Shown: piece after piece, positions 1-9,053 of the stretch
Layout of the letters: each line of letters opens with the position of its first letter
Position numbering within the stretch: the first letter of the stretch is position 1
Source of the DNA: W0P28-013 sp051878315
GTDB lineage: Bacteria > Bacteroidota > Bacteroidia > Bacteroidales > Paludibacteraceae
Assembly (NCBI GenBank): GCA_051878315.1
Contig: JBJEJW010000013.1
Span: forward strand, 18,890 to 82,889
DNA length: 64,000 nucleotides
Direction of reading: 5' to 3'
Program-made: the position numbers and the translations under genes
Notes under the pieces: generated by a model
What the model saw: only the letters and a program-made list of their open reading frames with translations
Databases searched by the model: none
Told to the model about the DNA's origin: nothing

Positions 1-553
1 CGTACAACCACAAATGAAATTGGTCGTAATAACCTTGATGCGTGATGCCACCACTCGCTTTAGTGCCACCGCCCAACAAAAAACCGTATTTTGCACCCAC
101 TTCGGCACACACGCGCATATGCGCCAATGGAAACGAGAGCGTCAATGCCAATGGGATTTCGGCATATACGGCATGATGTTGTTCGCGCCAATGGTCGAGC
201 ATTACATAGTGGTCGTACACGCCACCGCCATTAGCGTTGACAGACGACCACACCAATTCGTCGGGCAGCAGAAGCGTCGTGCCATAACGCGAGAAATCGG
301 CTCCCAAACGCAATCCCACATTCGGCGTGAAAAAATAAGCGTAACCCAAATGCGCTTTCAACCCATACGAACCGTTATTGCGCAGTTGATCGCCGGTGAG
401 TTGATAATTCAGCATACTCCAACCGGCACCAAGCGAAAATTCAAATTCGGAACCGGCACCACGTTTATGACGCGATGACGAAAAACGCGGGCGTCCCCAC
501 GCCACCATCAGCGGGACGAGCAATAACAACACCAATAACGCGCGTTTATTCAT
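1..553 (-). CDS. Outer-membrane beta-barrel protein, partial (3' end off window)
   Basis: The frame opens at ATG 553-551 and reads 184 codons without a stop to the window edge, so the C-terminus is missing. It begins MNKRALLVLLLLVPLMVAWG, a clear signal peptide, followed by alternating aromatic and glycine-rich strands typical of a porin-like barrel. A segment ending in HQGYYDQFHLWLY closely resembles HQGYYPQWEMTI in the barrel of the OmpA-like protein at 4446-6215, so the two are probably paralogues. It lies 21 bases after the secreted protein at 575-2437 and should belong to the same operon. Whether it also carries an OmpA domain cannot be seen. Function is inferred only as a surface or outer-membrane component. 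Confidence 0.75.
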   Translation of the reverse strand, partial: MNKRALLVLLLLVPLMVAWGRPRFSSSRHKRGAGSEFEFSLGAGWSMLNYQLTGDQLRNNGSYGLKAHLGYAYFFTPNVGLRLGADFSRYGTTLLLPDELVWSSVNANGGGVYDHYVMLDHWREQHHAVYAEIPLALTLSFPLAHMRVCAEVGAKYGFLLGGGTKASGGITHQGYYDQFHLWLY

Positions 554-574
554 CGTTTATTCTGTTTTTTGCGG

Positions 575-2437
575 TTAACGTACTACTATTTTTGCTGTTC
601 GGCGAGCACCTTCGGCCGTGTACAAAGCCACCAAATAAACACCTTTGTCTAACGGCAAGCGCCATTGCGTTTCGGTAGTGGTAAGCGATGCCGCCGCCAA
701 CAAACAGCCATGTGCAGAGAAGACACGTGCCTCAACATAGGTCATTGGCAACACACTAATTATAAGCCGATTATCCAAATAAAGGACTTCGGCCGGCGAC
801 AAATGTGCTGATGCAATAGCCGTTTGAATAATTTCAACATAAGCCTGTTCGCACGAACATTCCGTAGTTCCTTCGACAGTTTGCGCGCACACATAATAAC
901 TCTTATCGTGCGTTGCCACACCGCCGGTAGTCTGGAAATAGAGGAATTGTCGCGTTTCGCCGGGCAACGCCACGCTATCACAATACCATTGGTACGACAC
1001 ATAACGGTCGGATGCGTTATCGCAAAAGAGCACATCGTCCCATTTGGCATACACCATACCTTCGTAACAAGGCGGGTCACATGGTTTGGTATAGACGGTG
1101 TACGAATGCCAAATGCTGTCGCAGCCACGCGGACTTTTCTCCATATACTCGTATTTTTCGCCCGAATAATCGAACTGATAACCCTTCCAAATAAACGGCA
1201 GTTGATTTTCGCAAACGGTCGTTTCGTCGGTAATAGTTATCACATCAGGACATTCCGGATTACATAATTTCAAATCCAACTTCAAAATATAATGGGCTAT
1301 AACACAATTATTTGCATCTGTCACCACCGTATCCACAATACCGGGAGCTTCGAACTTTACATTTAGGCCTTGGTAAACCCACGTGTACGGCAAATCTGTT
1401 TTACAAACCTTAATCGAATCGTACTTGGCTGCCGCCGGTTCACACGGCGGATTGCAATCTTGAATGGTTACATAAAATATGGTCTGATAAACCACTTTCG
1501 TAACCACCGTCGTCGTTTTTTGGAACATGATGTCGTCCAAGCAGAAGTCATTGCCACCGGAATCTGTATTTCTATCATACACGCCGATCATCACATCGTC
1601 GCACGTTATAGGCGATTTCCAGCGTTCTTCGCGCAATTCCCACGCATTCAACGGCGACGTTTGCCCCAACGTATGTTCCTGTCCCAAATTGTAGGAGGGT
1701 GTTTGACCATTGGGTTGCGTACATACGATTACAAATTGCAAACGCGCCGGCGAGTTATTAGCCCTCTGATTCGGATATGCCGCCCAATAGGAGAAAAGAT
1801 AGGTCGAATCCTTTTCCAATTTCAGTTGCGGATTGCCTGCAACTACATTACCATTGTTATCAGTCGTCTGTTTAGTACAAGCCTTCCACGCATAACCGGA
1901 ATTACCGGCATCAAACAAAGCAAAATAACTGCCACCATGCGGTTGAACAGGATAAAAATCTTTCCAAAAATAGGAGGCATCATGTGTAATCGCATATAAG
2001 TTGGCCGCTCCTCCATGATCAGTATAATATTGAGACGGATCCCAACCGGCATATTTGTAATCCGACGAAAAATTGGTGGGCGGATTGTTCTCAAAATCGC
2101 CATTGGCCATCAGGTTGTTTTTTGCTTGCACTTCATCGCGCACCACCTCGCATATATATGTTACCGTTCTTGCCGGCGCATCGCCCACAAGTACGAGTTT
2201 GCGATTAGTTTCTGCCCAAAGCGTATCGTATGAGCCATTCTCATCGACGCGTATCCAGCGATACGTTTCGTTATCGGACACACGTTGGTCGGACGTCAGA
2301 ATAACATTGCGACCAATACACACCGTTGTGTCGTGTTTGGTTACAACCGTGTTGGTGCCGGAAACGTCAGCACTGCACACAGTCGGAACGACCGTGCACA
2401 GTGCGAGTAGTGCAACGAAATGAGCGCGTTTCATCAT
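575..2437 (-). CDS. Secreted T9SS protein with jelly-roll-like domain
   Basis: This 620-residue protein has a signal peptide (MMKRAHFVALLALCTVVPTV, cleavage near SADV), an Ig-like N-terminal stretch, a domain around residues 105-310 running from NNLMANGDFEN to FCLDDIMF that looks like a carbohydrate-binding jelly roll, then two cysteine-bearing repeats containing VCENQLPFIWKG and GCDSIWHSY. The last ~75 residues, with VYLVALYTAEGARRTAKIVV, fit a T9SS type A sorting domain, so it is probably exported through the outer membrane and attached to the surface. It is a paralogue of the gene immediately upstream (2442-4418), only 4 bases away. Ligand and exact role are unknown; neighbouring amylase genes make a glycan ligand reasonable. 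Confidence 0.8.
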   Translation of the reverse strand: MMKRAHFVALLALCTVVPTVCSADVSGTNTVVTKHDTTVCIGRNVILTSDQRVSDNETYRWIRVDENGSYDTLWAETNRKLVLVGDAPARTVTYICEVVRDEVQAKNNLMANGDFENNPPTNFSSDYKYAGWDPSQYYTDHGGAANLYAITHDASYFWKDFYPVQPHGGSYFALFDAGNSGYAWKACTKQTTDNNGNVVAGNPQLKLEKDSTYLFSYWAAYPNQRANNSPARLQFVIVCTQPNGQTPSYNLGQEHTLGQTSPLNAWELREERWKSPITCDDVMIGVYDRNTDSGGNDFCLDDIMFQKTTTVVTKVVYQTIFYVTIQDCNPPCEPAAAKYDSIKVCKTDLPYTWVYQGLNVKFEAPGIVDTVVTDANNCVIAHYILKLDLKLCNPECPDVITITDETTVCENQLPFIWKGYQFDYSGEKYEYMEKSPRGCDSIWHSYTVYTKPCDPPCYEGMVYAKWDDVLFCDNASDRYVSYQWYCDSVALPGETRQFLYFQTTGGVATHDKSYYVCAQTVEGTTECSCEQAYVEIIQTAIASAHLSPAEVLYLDNRLIISVLPMTYVEARVFSAHGCLLAAASLTTTETQWRLPLDKGVYLVALYTAEGARRTAKIVVR

Positions 2438-2441
2438 GGTG

Positions 2442-4418
2442 TCAATACAAATCTATGCGTTTTTCGACATCTACCGTACCATCGCTATAGGTGGTTACAA
2501 TCACACGGAAATTGGCTGAGATACGATATTCGCGTACAGCGGCCACCGTTTTGGCCTGTGAGGCAGGATATTCGGCTGCTGATGGTGCCGCCTCATCAAA
2601 CGTAACGTGGCACGATTCGATGACAGTACCATCGGGTGTTGTAACCTCTACATAGTAGGTGTTGGTAATATTCGAGGTGTCGGGTATACGATAATATTGC
2701 CCCGTTGCTCCGTCAATGGCATTGCCGTTGAGGTACCACTGATAGGCGACGTAGCCTTTGTCCTTGTTGCTGACAAACAAGAAATCGGTCCATTTGCGAT
2801 AGATCAGCGTGTCGCACGGCGGTGTGGGTGGTGTAGGCGGTTCGGAGCAATCTTTCACCGTCAAAATATAGGTGTCGGTAAAAGCTATTACCGAAGTTTC
2901 GGTCGAAATAGTTTGGAACATGATGTCGTCCAAACAAAAGTCGTTACCGACGCCGGCATTGTCGTTCAAGTTTTTCACGCCAATCATCACATTGGTCGAT
3001 GTTTTTGGTGCCGTATAGGTTACAAATTGTTGATGCCACTCATTATCGTCGATCGGCAGCGTGTAGGGTTCGCCCAATGGTTGTTCGCCGGTACCATCAT
3101 TCAGATCAATATAGAACTGCAGTATCGCCGGAGAACCCGCTTCGCCGGCCGTATTCGGCATCGCCGCCCAATACGAGAAATAATAGGTTTCGCCTGCCAA
3201 TACTATCAAATTCTCATTATCTTTCGTATGGTCTGTGGAGCATTCGGTTTCGGCTTTCCAAGCATAACCGGATGAGCCTGCATCAAACAGACCAAATTTG
3301 TCGCCACCGTGTGGTTCGATAGGTTCAAATAATCTCCAAAAATCACTCGCATTTTCGGTCAACGTATAAAGATTACTCCCTAAATGGCCCGAACTATTAT
3401 AATAATCACCATCATTGGCAGGATAGTCAACATACTGATAACTTGACGTAAATCCGACATTCGCTTCAAACTCGCCGCCGGCCATCAGGTTGTTCGAAGC
3501 CACAATATTGTTTTTATATGCAGTTACTTTGTAGGTGCATGTGCCGATATTACTAATCGGCACTTCGACCTCGCGCGATGTAGCGCCGTCCACCGTCAAG
3601 TCAGTCGATTCCCACTTGTAGAAATCGGCCTCTATAGACGACGACAGCGTAACGGTTGCACCGTCGGCTTGACACTCTTCAGAAGAAGATGTTTGCGTAC
3701 AAATGGGCGCCGGTACGGTCAGCGAAAGCGGTTTGCTCTCTATCAACTGCGTGCAGGCCACATCAGCATAGACCGACACATAGACTGCAACAGCATCGCC
3801 TTCGGCGGCAGGCACATCTTCTATCACATATTGATAGGGCGATTTTGGCGTGCGCACTTTTTTCGATACGCCGGTCGCCGGGCAACTGATAACCATGCCA
3901 CACGGCGCGCCGCTGAGCGTAACTGTCAGATTGATATTATATTTAGTGGTGGCGCAGTCGTAGTTGACACTTGCATCAACATCGGCAATGCCCGATACAC
4001 CCGTGGAAGTCGGTGCCGCAGCCCAGTGACCGGATGTACCTGATTCATCATCTATAACGTAATATGGTGTCGAACGCGATACCCATTGCACATCCGGTTC
4101 AGTACGAATAGAAGGTTGACCAGTTAAATATTGGGCAGTTTCAGTCATGCTATATCCGAAACGGATATTGCCTTGAGAAGTAGCTTGTGTCGTGGTTGTA
4201 TAAGTATATATGCCATCTTGGCCAACCACAGGCTCCATACGATAAGAACCCGCCAATTGTCCGGTACGGTCGCCACTAAAAAAGATATAGTACGTTTTTT
4301 TGCAGCACCAATGTTGCGTTACATCCAGATAAATGGTAGTACCGGCAGGAATATCTCCGGCAATGGCCGTAACGACCATGGTCAATGCTATTGTTATAAG
4401 ACTAAAAATACGTTTCAT
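2442..4418 (-). CDS. Secreted protein with starch-binding-like and jelly-roll-like domains
   Basis: I start it at ATG 4418 (MKRIFSLITIALTMVVTAIA), giving 658 residues with a normal signal peptide; the frame opens nine codons further upstream. Residues ~20-150 (IYLDVTQHWCCKKTYYIFFS and onward) resemble the starch-binding modules of neighbouring proteins. Residues ~320-520 carry the NNLMAGGEFEAN to FCLDDIMF domain shared with the downstream gene, including the nearly identical HGG..FGLFDAGSSGYAWKA stretch. The C-terminus ends VDVEKRIDLY and lacks the usual final strand of a T9SS sorting domain, unlike its neighbours. It is an operon member, 27 bases after the OmpA-like gene. Glycan binding is inferred. 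Confidence 0.78.
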   Translation of the reverse strand: MKRIFSLITIALTMVVTAIAGDIPAGTTIYLDVTQHWCCKKTYYIFFSGDRTGQLAGSYRMEPVVGQDGIYTYTTTTQATSQGNIRFGYSMTETAQYLTGQPSIRTEPDVQWVSRSTPYYVIDDESGTSGHWAAAPTSTGVSGIADVDASVNYDCATTKYNINLTVTLSGAPCGMVISCPATGVSKKVRTPKSPYQYVIEDVPAAEGDAVAVYVSVYADVACTQLIESKPLSLTVPAPICTQTSSSEECQADGATVTLSSSIEADFYKWESTDLTVDGATSREVEVPISNIGTCTYKVTAYKNNIVASNNLMAGGEFEANVGFTSSYQYVDYPANDGDYYNSSGHLGSNLYTLTENASDFWRLFEPIEPHGGDKFGLFDAGSSGYAWKAETECSTDHTKDNENLIVLAGETYYFSYWAAMPNTAGEAGSPAILQFYIDLNDGTGEQPLGEPYTLPIDDNEWHQQFVTYTAPKTSTNVMIGVKNLNDNAGVGNDFCLDDIMFQTISTETSVIAFTDTYILTVKDCSEPPTPPTPPCDTLIYRKWTDFLFVSNKDKGYVAYQWYLNGNAIDGATGQYYRIPDTSNITNTYYVEVTTPDGTVIESCHVTFDEAAPSAAEYPASQAKTVAAVREYRISANFRVIVTTYSDGTVDVEKRIDLY

Positions 4419-4445
4419 GGTATCTGTTTTTTTGTGTGTTAACAA

Positions 4446-6215
4446 TTATTCTTCTATCGGTATGATTTCGACACGGCGGTCGAGTGCAATGGAGTGCTCC
4501 GTTCCGCTACCTGCATCGTAAGCTATGTCGGCAGCATGCGCTTCGACACGCAGTTGCTCGGCTTTCACGCCTTTCTGCAACAGCAAATCGGCCACGGCTT
4601 GTGCACGTTTTTCGGACAAGATGCGGTTTTTACGTGCATTACCTTCCTTACTTGCGTGTCCCGAAACAATGATTTTTTGGTCAGGATTTTCCAACAGTAC
4701 CGCTGCAATTTGATCGATGATGTCGGCCGGTTCAAGTTTCGGCACAATCGAATTGAGATCGAACCAGATAACCGATTTTTTCATCAGACGCACTATTTCT
4801 TTGGCAGCTTCTTTCTTGGGTTTCAGCACAGTTTCGGTGCGTGCCGTCAGTTTCACGGTTGTGTCGCACACAACTACATGTTCGAACAACGAGCGTGTTT
4901 CGGTCTTCTTTTCGACATGATGCCACGAGATGCCAACTTTGACACCAACACCCCACGGGCGCACGCCCGACACGAAATCCGAAGCCAACTCGCCATTATA
5001 CATATTCATAAAGTCGTGCCGGTGATAGTCGTCGGCTGACGGTTGTTTCCAACCGATGGCTTGTTGCGATTCGTTATTGAGGTCGAGGCAGTTCATTTGG
5101 AAATAGAGGCCGGCCATCAAGTCAAGACGTTCGTTCAACGGATACATCACACCCACTTCAGCCGAAGCGGTCAGTGCTACCTGTTTCAGATTCAAGTTGT
5201 GGCTTTCTTTCGAAAAATCGATGCCAATCTCTTCCGTATAAAAATCGCGGTCGGGCTGGTCTACAATCGTCATCTCCCACTGCGGATAGTAGCCTTGATG
5301 TTCGAGCGAACCGCTCTTCAGCGACCATTTGTTGTACACCGGCACACCCACGCGTACACCTACGCCGGCATACAGACGCAGATTGTCCTTCGTAATCGGA
5401 TACTGACATTGCACGCCAATTGGCAATTCGACGATGTGCGTTATCTGCTGTTCGCGCCAATCGTGCGTTACAGCATAGTGCGTATACCGCTCGCCATCGG
5501 TATCGCCCTGTCCTTCCCACACATTGGTGTTGTTGAGTACGCCGTAACTACCGTAGCCCGCAAATCCGACGCCCACGGTTATGCCCCAATTCTCGTTGAA
5601 ATAGTAGGCATACTGCGCCTGCAACAAACCTTGTAAGTCGCCCAAATTTTTACCGACTTTTTCGCCGGCAGCATCGCGCAACGAGTAACCCATCGAACCA
5701 TAACCAAGTCCCAGCAAGGCTTGCACATAGTGGCCTTTGCGCGTAGGCGCCGACTCGACAACGACTACCGAGTCGAGCCGCAACGTTTGCGTGTGGCACG
5801 TTACCGAGAAGGTCGTATCCTGATAGGTATGGACAATTTTTTCGTCGTCTTCTACGGTGGAGGCAGGCTCTACGCCGGGCGACTTATAAACGGTCGGCGG
5901 CGTCGGCGGATTGGTAATTTTAATGTCGTTTTTCTTGGCTTTGACAACAAATTTTTTGCCGAGCAATTTTTTTATGGCACTTGTAGCACTCACATCTTTG
6001 AATTTGATGGTTACCATCCGTTCAAAGTCGATATTGGCGTCGGTGTAATCGACCGTATAGCCACTGCGACGGCCTATGTCGTCGAGCACTTCGGTCAGTT
6101 GTACATTTACATACGATTTCGTTATCTTTTTATGTGCCGATGCCTTTGGCGCTGCAAAAGCAGAGCCAAAGGACATCAATACACATAGCAATATGGAAAA
6201 CAGACGTGTATTCAT
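4446..6215 (-). CDS. STN domain / beta-barrel / OmpA-like peptidoglycan-binding protein
   Basis: This 589-residue protein has a signal peptide ending near FGSAFA. Residues ~30-105 (VQLTEVLDDIGRRSGYTVDY through ISATSAIKKLL-like spacing) look like an STN domain, the fold found at the N-terminus of secretins and FecA-type receptors. Residues ~165-430 are a porin-like barrel rich in aromatic strand ends. Residues ~480-585 form an OmpA C-terminal domain with GHASKEGNARKNRILSEKRA and a closing LDRRVEIIP, expected to bind peptidoglycan. STN plus barrel plus OmpA is an unusual order. It sits in the amylase operon, 15 bases after the GH13 gene, and may anchor or scaffold the surface proteins; that role is inference. 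Confidence 0.85.
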   Translation of the reverse strand: MNTRLFSILLCVLMSFGSAFAAPKASAHKKITKSYVNVQLTEVLDDIGRRSGYTVDYTDANIDFERMVTIKFKDVSATSAIKKLLGKKFVVKAKKNDIKITNPPTPPTVYKSPGVEPASTVEDDEKIVHTYQDTTFSVTCHTQTLRLDSVVVVESAPTRKGHYVQALLGLGYGSMGYSLRDAAGEKVGKNLGDLQGLLQAQYAYYFNENWGITVGVGFAGYGSYGVLNNTNVWEGQGDTDGERYTHYAVTHDWREQQITHIVELPIGVQCQYPITKDNLRLYAGVGVRVGVPVYNKWSLKSGSLEHQGYYPQWEMTIVDQPDRDFYTEEIGIDFSKESHNLNLKQVALTASAEVGVMYPLNERLDLMAGLYFQMNCLDLNNESQQAIGWKQPSADDYHRHDFMNMYNGELASDFVSGVRPWGVGVKVGISWHHVEKKTETRSLFEHVVVCDTTVKLTARTETVLKPKKEAAKEIVRLMKKSVIWFDLNSIVPKLEPADIIDQIAAVLLENPDQKIIVSGHASKEGNARKNRILSEKRAQAVADLLLQKGVKAEQLRVEAHAADIAYDAGSGTEHSIALDRRVEIIPIEE

Positions 6216-6230
6216 GGTTTTGCTATTGTT

Positions 6231-9017
6231 TTAATAAACTATCACTTTTTGTCCGCCACCGATGTAAACGCCTTTCTGCAAACCTTCGACAGCATTCACA
6301 CCGCTATGCAACTCGAGATGCCGTACCAACATGCCGGTGGCCGTGTACAGGTTCATTTCGAGGTCTTCGGGCGTATCGATGTAGAGGATGCCATTGTGAA
6401 CATAAATGAGCATATTAGCAGTAGGCAACTCTATATTTTCGATAACCGTCGAACTACCGGCATAGTGCGGTTCCGGATCGGGCAATGCGCCTGTGCAAGG
6501 ATCTTCTTCCGGATAGTCGGGCGTTGGATCCGGTTCAGGTTCGGGTTCGGGATCCGGTTCAGGTTGCGGTACGTCGGCACAGAGAGTGGTAACCTGACTA
6601 TTGTAGGCAATGCTGTTATAATCATGTCCGACCCACAAGCCTCGCTCCTTATATGTGAGGTCAGCCGACTTATTAGAATCTCCTCCAGGATTCCAAATAA
6701 TCATCCAACCGCTTGTATCTGCAGTCGCGTCGTCGGGTATCACAAATTTATATACGCCTCCGCCCAATGCAGTAGCCTTGGTACCCGGCCAACCGTTGGT
6801 GATGTTGTTGTTACTATTGTTCTTATCCCAAATATAAGCGTACGCGCTACTGCCAAAGGAGGTGGCATCGGCTTGGAAGAATACGCAGCGCTCGTCGGCA
6901 GTCTCGAGACAAGGCGTAGCGGGCGTTTCCGAAGATCCACCACCTGTGCTACCACCATCGCCGAAGCGTGGGTCGAGGGCTTCCTCTTTGCCGTCCCACT
7001 TCGGATCAGCGATATTGGCTGTACTGCTACCGTAAAGGTAGTTGCCATCGGTACCTATTTTACCTGGAGCCGGAGTTTTAGCCGTACTGAGCACATACAC
7101 ACGCATATTGCCTTTGCCCGAGCATGTAGCCGTGAGCGAACCATTTGTAACGGTTTTAACATCGCCGGTTACGCAATCGATGTATGTACCATTCTCGATG
7201 CCGCTGAAAGTGGCGTTACCCGAAATGGTAACCAACGCATACGAATCGGTGGTGGCATCGGTATAGCGGCGTTTGAAAGCGAACGAACCGCTGCAACCAT
7301 CGGTGCTGTACTGACCTTTGCGCAAAGCAGGTACCGACAGACGTATTTTTGCCAAGCGGCGAATGTGGCGCGCCAACGGATGTTGAAGCGTTTGTGCCAT
7401 ATTACCACACGCCTCGTTGTATTCGCCAAAATCGCTGGTTTCGACATAACCGCTCAAGTAGCCGCCATAATAGGCACGACCGGTTTCTTGTAGCGCGATA
7501 TTCGGGCCTTTGTCTATATCTTTTCCTTTCTTGAACTCAATTTCCGATCCGTAGTAGATGCACGGAATGCCGCGGAAGGTGAACATCAGCGAGAGGTTCT
7601 CTGCCCACGTCGATTGGTCTTTGGCAAAACGCTGGCTTTCGGGCGCACCGTCCGGTGCGTAGTCGTGGCTATCGACATAGACCACGTTCCAAGTGGCATC
7701 GTTGTAGTATTTATCGCCACTGCGCACTTGGTAAGCCGAAGTAGCACTCTCGAAGTTCCAGTGCATCGGGAAGTCGATAACGCTGAAACCGGAGTATTGG
7801 CTGTAGTCGGGCGTATGGTAGGCATTGCCTTTCAGGAATGCGTTATCCGAAGTGCGGGTGTCGCTATGTTCGCCCAAATAGTCCGCAGCCTGTTGGTCCA
7901 CAGAGGTAACATTGGTATGCGTACCCTTGCTGCCTTCGGCAACAAACTGCCCATCCCACGAGTGCGGGTCGGTGTCCCACGCATAAGTTTTAGTTTCTGT
8001 CCAAGTATAAAAATAGGGCGAGAGGTTGTCGTGGTTGCGATAGGTTACGTTGCGGTCGCGTGCGCACACCTCGCCGTACATGAAGAAGTCGCCGCCGTTG
8101 CGTTTGTCTTTGTACTGTTCGGCCAATGCTTTGAACTGCGGAATGAAATTATTGTTGAACGTAAGACGCGAAATGTGTCCGCTGGTATCAATACGGAAAC
8201 CATCCACACCCATTTTAATGAACTCGCCATAGCACTTGAGCAGGTAGTCCACTACGTATTGGTTCTCGGTATTAAGATCGACACAATCGCCGGCTATTTG
8301 CGCCCACCAACGGGTGTCGTCGTCCCAATTGAAGGAACCGAAGTGGTGCCAATAATTGTTCACATCGTGGTTCACGCCATCGGTGTTCTTCATCTCCGCC
8401 AAGCGGGCAGCATACTGCGAGCCGTCGGCCAAGGACAAATAGTTATCAGGCAGGCGACCGCCGTCTTTCTTCGTGTAGGGCACCATGCACTCGTTGATGT
8501 TCGATTGGTCGGCATTCCAATCGCGAGTAAAGAGTTTACACAAGTTCTCCTCGCCAAAATTGCCCGTGTGGTTCAACACGATGTCGAGAATGATTTTCAT
8601 GCCGCGTGCGTGCGCCGCATCAATAAGATCCTGAAACTGAACATCTTCGCTTTCGTAGCGTTTGTCCACCTCGGAAAAGTTCAAGGCGTGATAACCGTGG
8701 TAATCATAGCCGGAACCGTTAGTAACGATAGGCGTAATCCACACGGCCGTAAAGCCAAGCGCCTTAATGTAATCGAGTTTTTCGATTAAACCTTTGAAAT
8801 CGCCGCGCCAAGCGGGATCGCCCACATTGTAATTTTGAGCATCCCAACATTGTGTATCGTTCGAAGGGTCGCCGTTGTAGAAACGGGTGGTCATCACAAA
8901 ATAGATTTGCTCGTCGCGAAAATCGGTGCGACTAATGTACGGGATAGCGGCACTCATGCCCTGCACAAAAAGCAGTGAACAGAAAGCCGCCATAATGCCT
9001 GTTTTGAAAAGTTTCAT
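6231..9017 (-). CDS. GH13 alpha-amylase with starch-binding module and T9SS tail
   Basis: An extracellular alpha-glucan hydrolase of 928 residues. I chose ATG 9017 because MKLFKTGIMAAFCSLLFVQG is a proper signal peptide. The (beta/alpha)8 barrel shows the GH13 landmarks: DIVLNHTG, the nucleophile in GVDGFRIDTSGH (about residue 274), the acid/base in MYGEV (about 314) and the third acid in VDSHD (about 450). A starch-binding module with YIWDKNN and GWPGTKA lies at roughly 710-810, followed by a proline/glutamate/aspartate linker and a T9SS type A tail ending GVYIGGGQKVIVY. It should release maltooligosaccharides at the cell surface. Neighbours are other starch-binding T9SS proteins; no SusC/SusD pair is visible. 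Confidence 0.95.
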   Translation of the reverse strand: MKLFKTGIMAAFCSLLFVQGMSAAIPYISRTDFRDEQIYFVMTTRFYNGDPSNDTQCWDAQNYNVGDPAWRGDFKGLIEKLDYIKALGFTAVWITPIVTNGSGYDYHGYHALNFSEVDKRYESEDVQFQDLIDAAHARGMKIILDIVLNHTGNFGEENLCKLFTRDWNADQSNINECMVPYTKKDGGRLPDNYLSLADGSQYAARLAEMKNTDGVNHDVNNYWHHFGSFNWDDDTRWWAQIAGDCVDLNTENQYVVDYLLKCYGEFIKMGVDGFRIDTSGHISRLTFNNNFIPQFKALAEQYKDKRNGGDFFMYGEVCARDRNVTYRNHDNLSPYFYTWTETKTYAWDTDPHSWDGQFVAEGSKGTHTNVTSVDQQAADYLGEHSDTRTSDNAFLKGNAYHTPDYSQYSGFSVIDFPMHWNFESATSAYQVRSGDKYYNDATWNVVYVDSHDYAPDGAPESQRFAKDQSTWAENLSLMFTFRGIPCIYYGSEIEFKKGKDIDKGPNIALQETGRAYYGGYLSGYVETSDFGEYNEACGNMAQTLQHPLARHIRRLAKIRLSVPALRKGQYSTDGCSGSFAFKRRYTDATTDSYALVTISGNATFSGIENGTYIDCVTGDVKTVTNGSLTATCSGKGNMRVYVLSTAKTPAPGKIGTDGNYLYGSSTANIADPKWDGKEEALDPRFGDGGSTGGGSSETPATPCLETADERCVFFQADATSFGSSAYAYIWDKNNSNNNITNGWPGTKATALGGGVYKFVIPDDATADTSGWMIIWNPGGDSNKSADLTYKERGLWVGHDYNSIAYNSQVTTLCADVPQPEPDPEPEPEPDPTPDYPEEDPCTGALPDPEPHYAGSSTVIENIELPTANMLIYVHNGILYIDTPEDLEMNLYTATGMLVRHLELHSGVNAVEGLQKGVYIGGGQKVIVY

Positions 9018-9053
9018 AATGATTCGATATTTTTTAAGGTTAATACATTTCAA

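Noticed and set aside
7614..8789. Open frame of 391 codons on the plus strand opposite the amylase
   Set aside because: It is antisense to a gene with clear GH13 motifs, shows no family motif or export signal and arises from the codon bias of the real gene.
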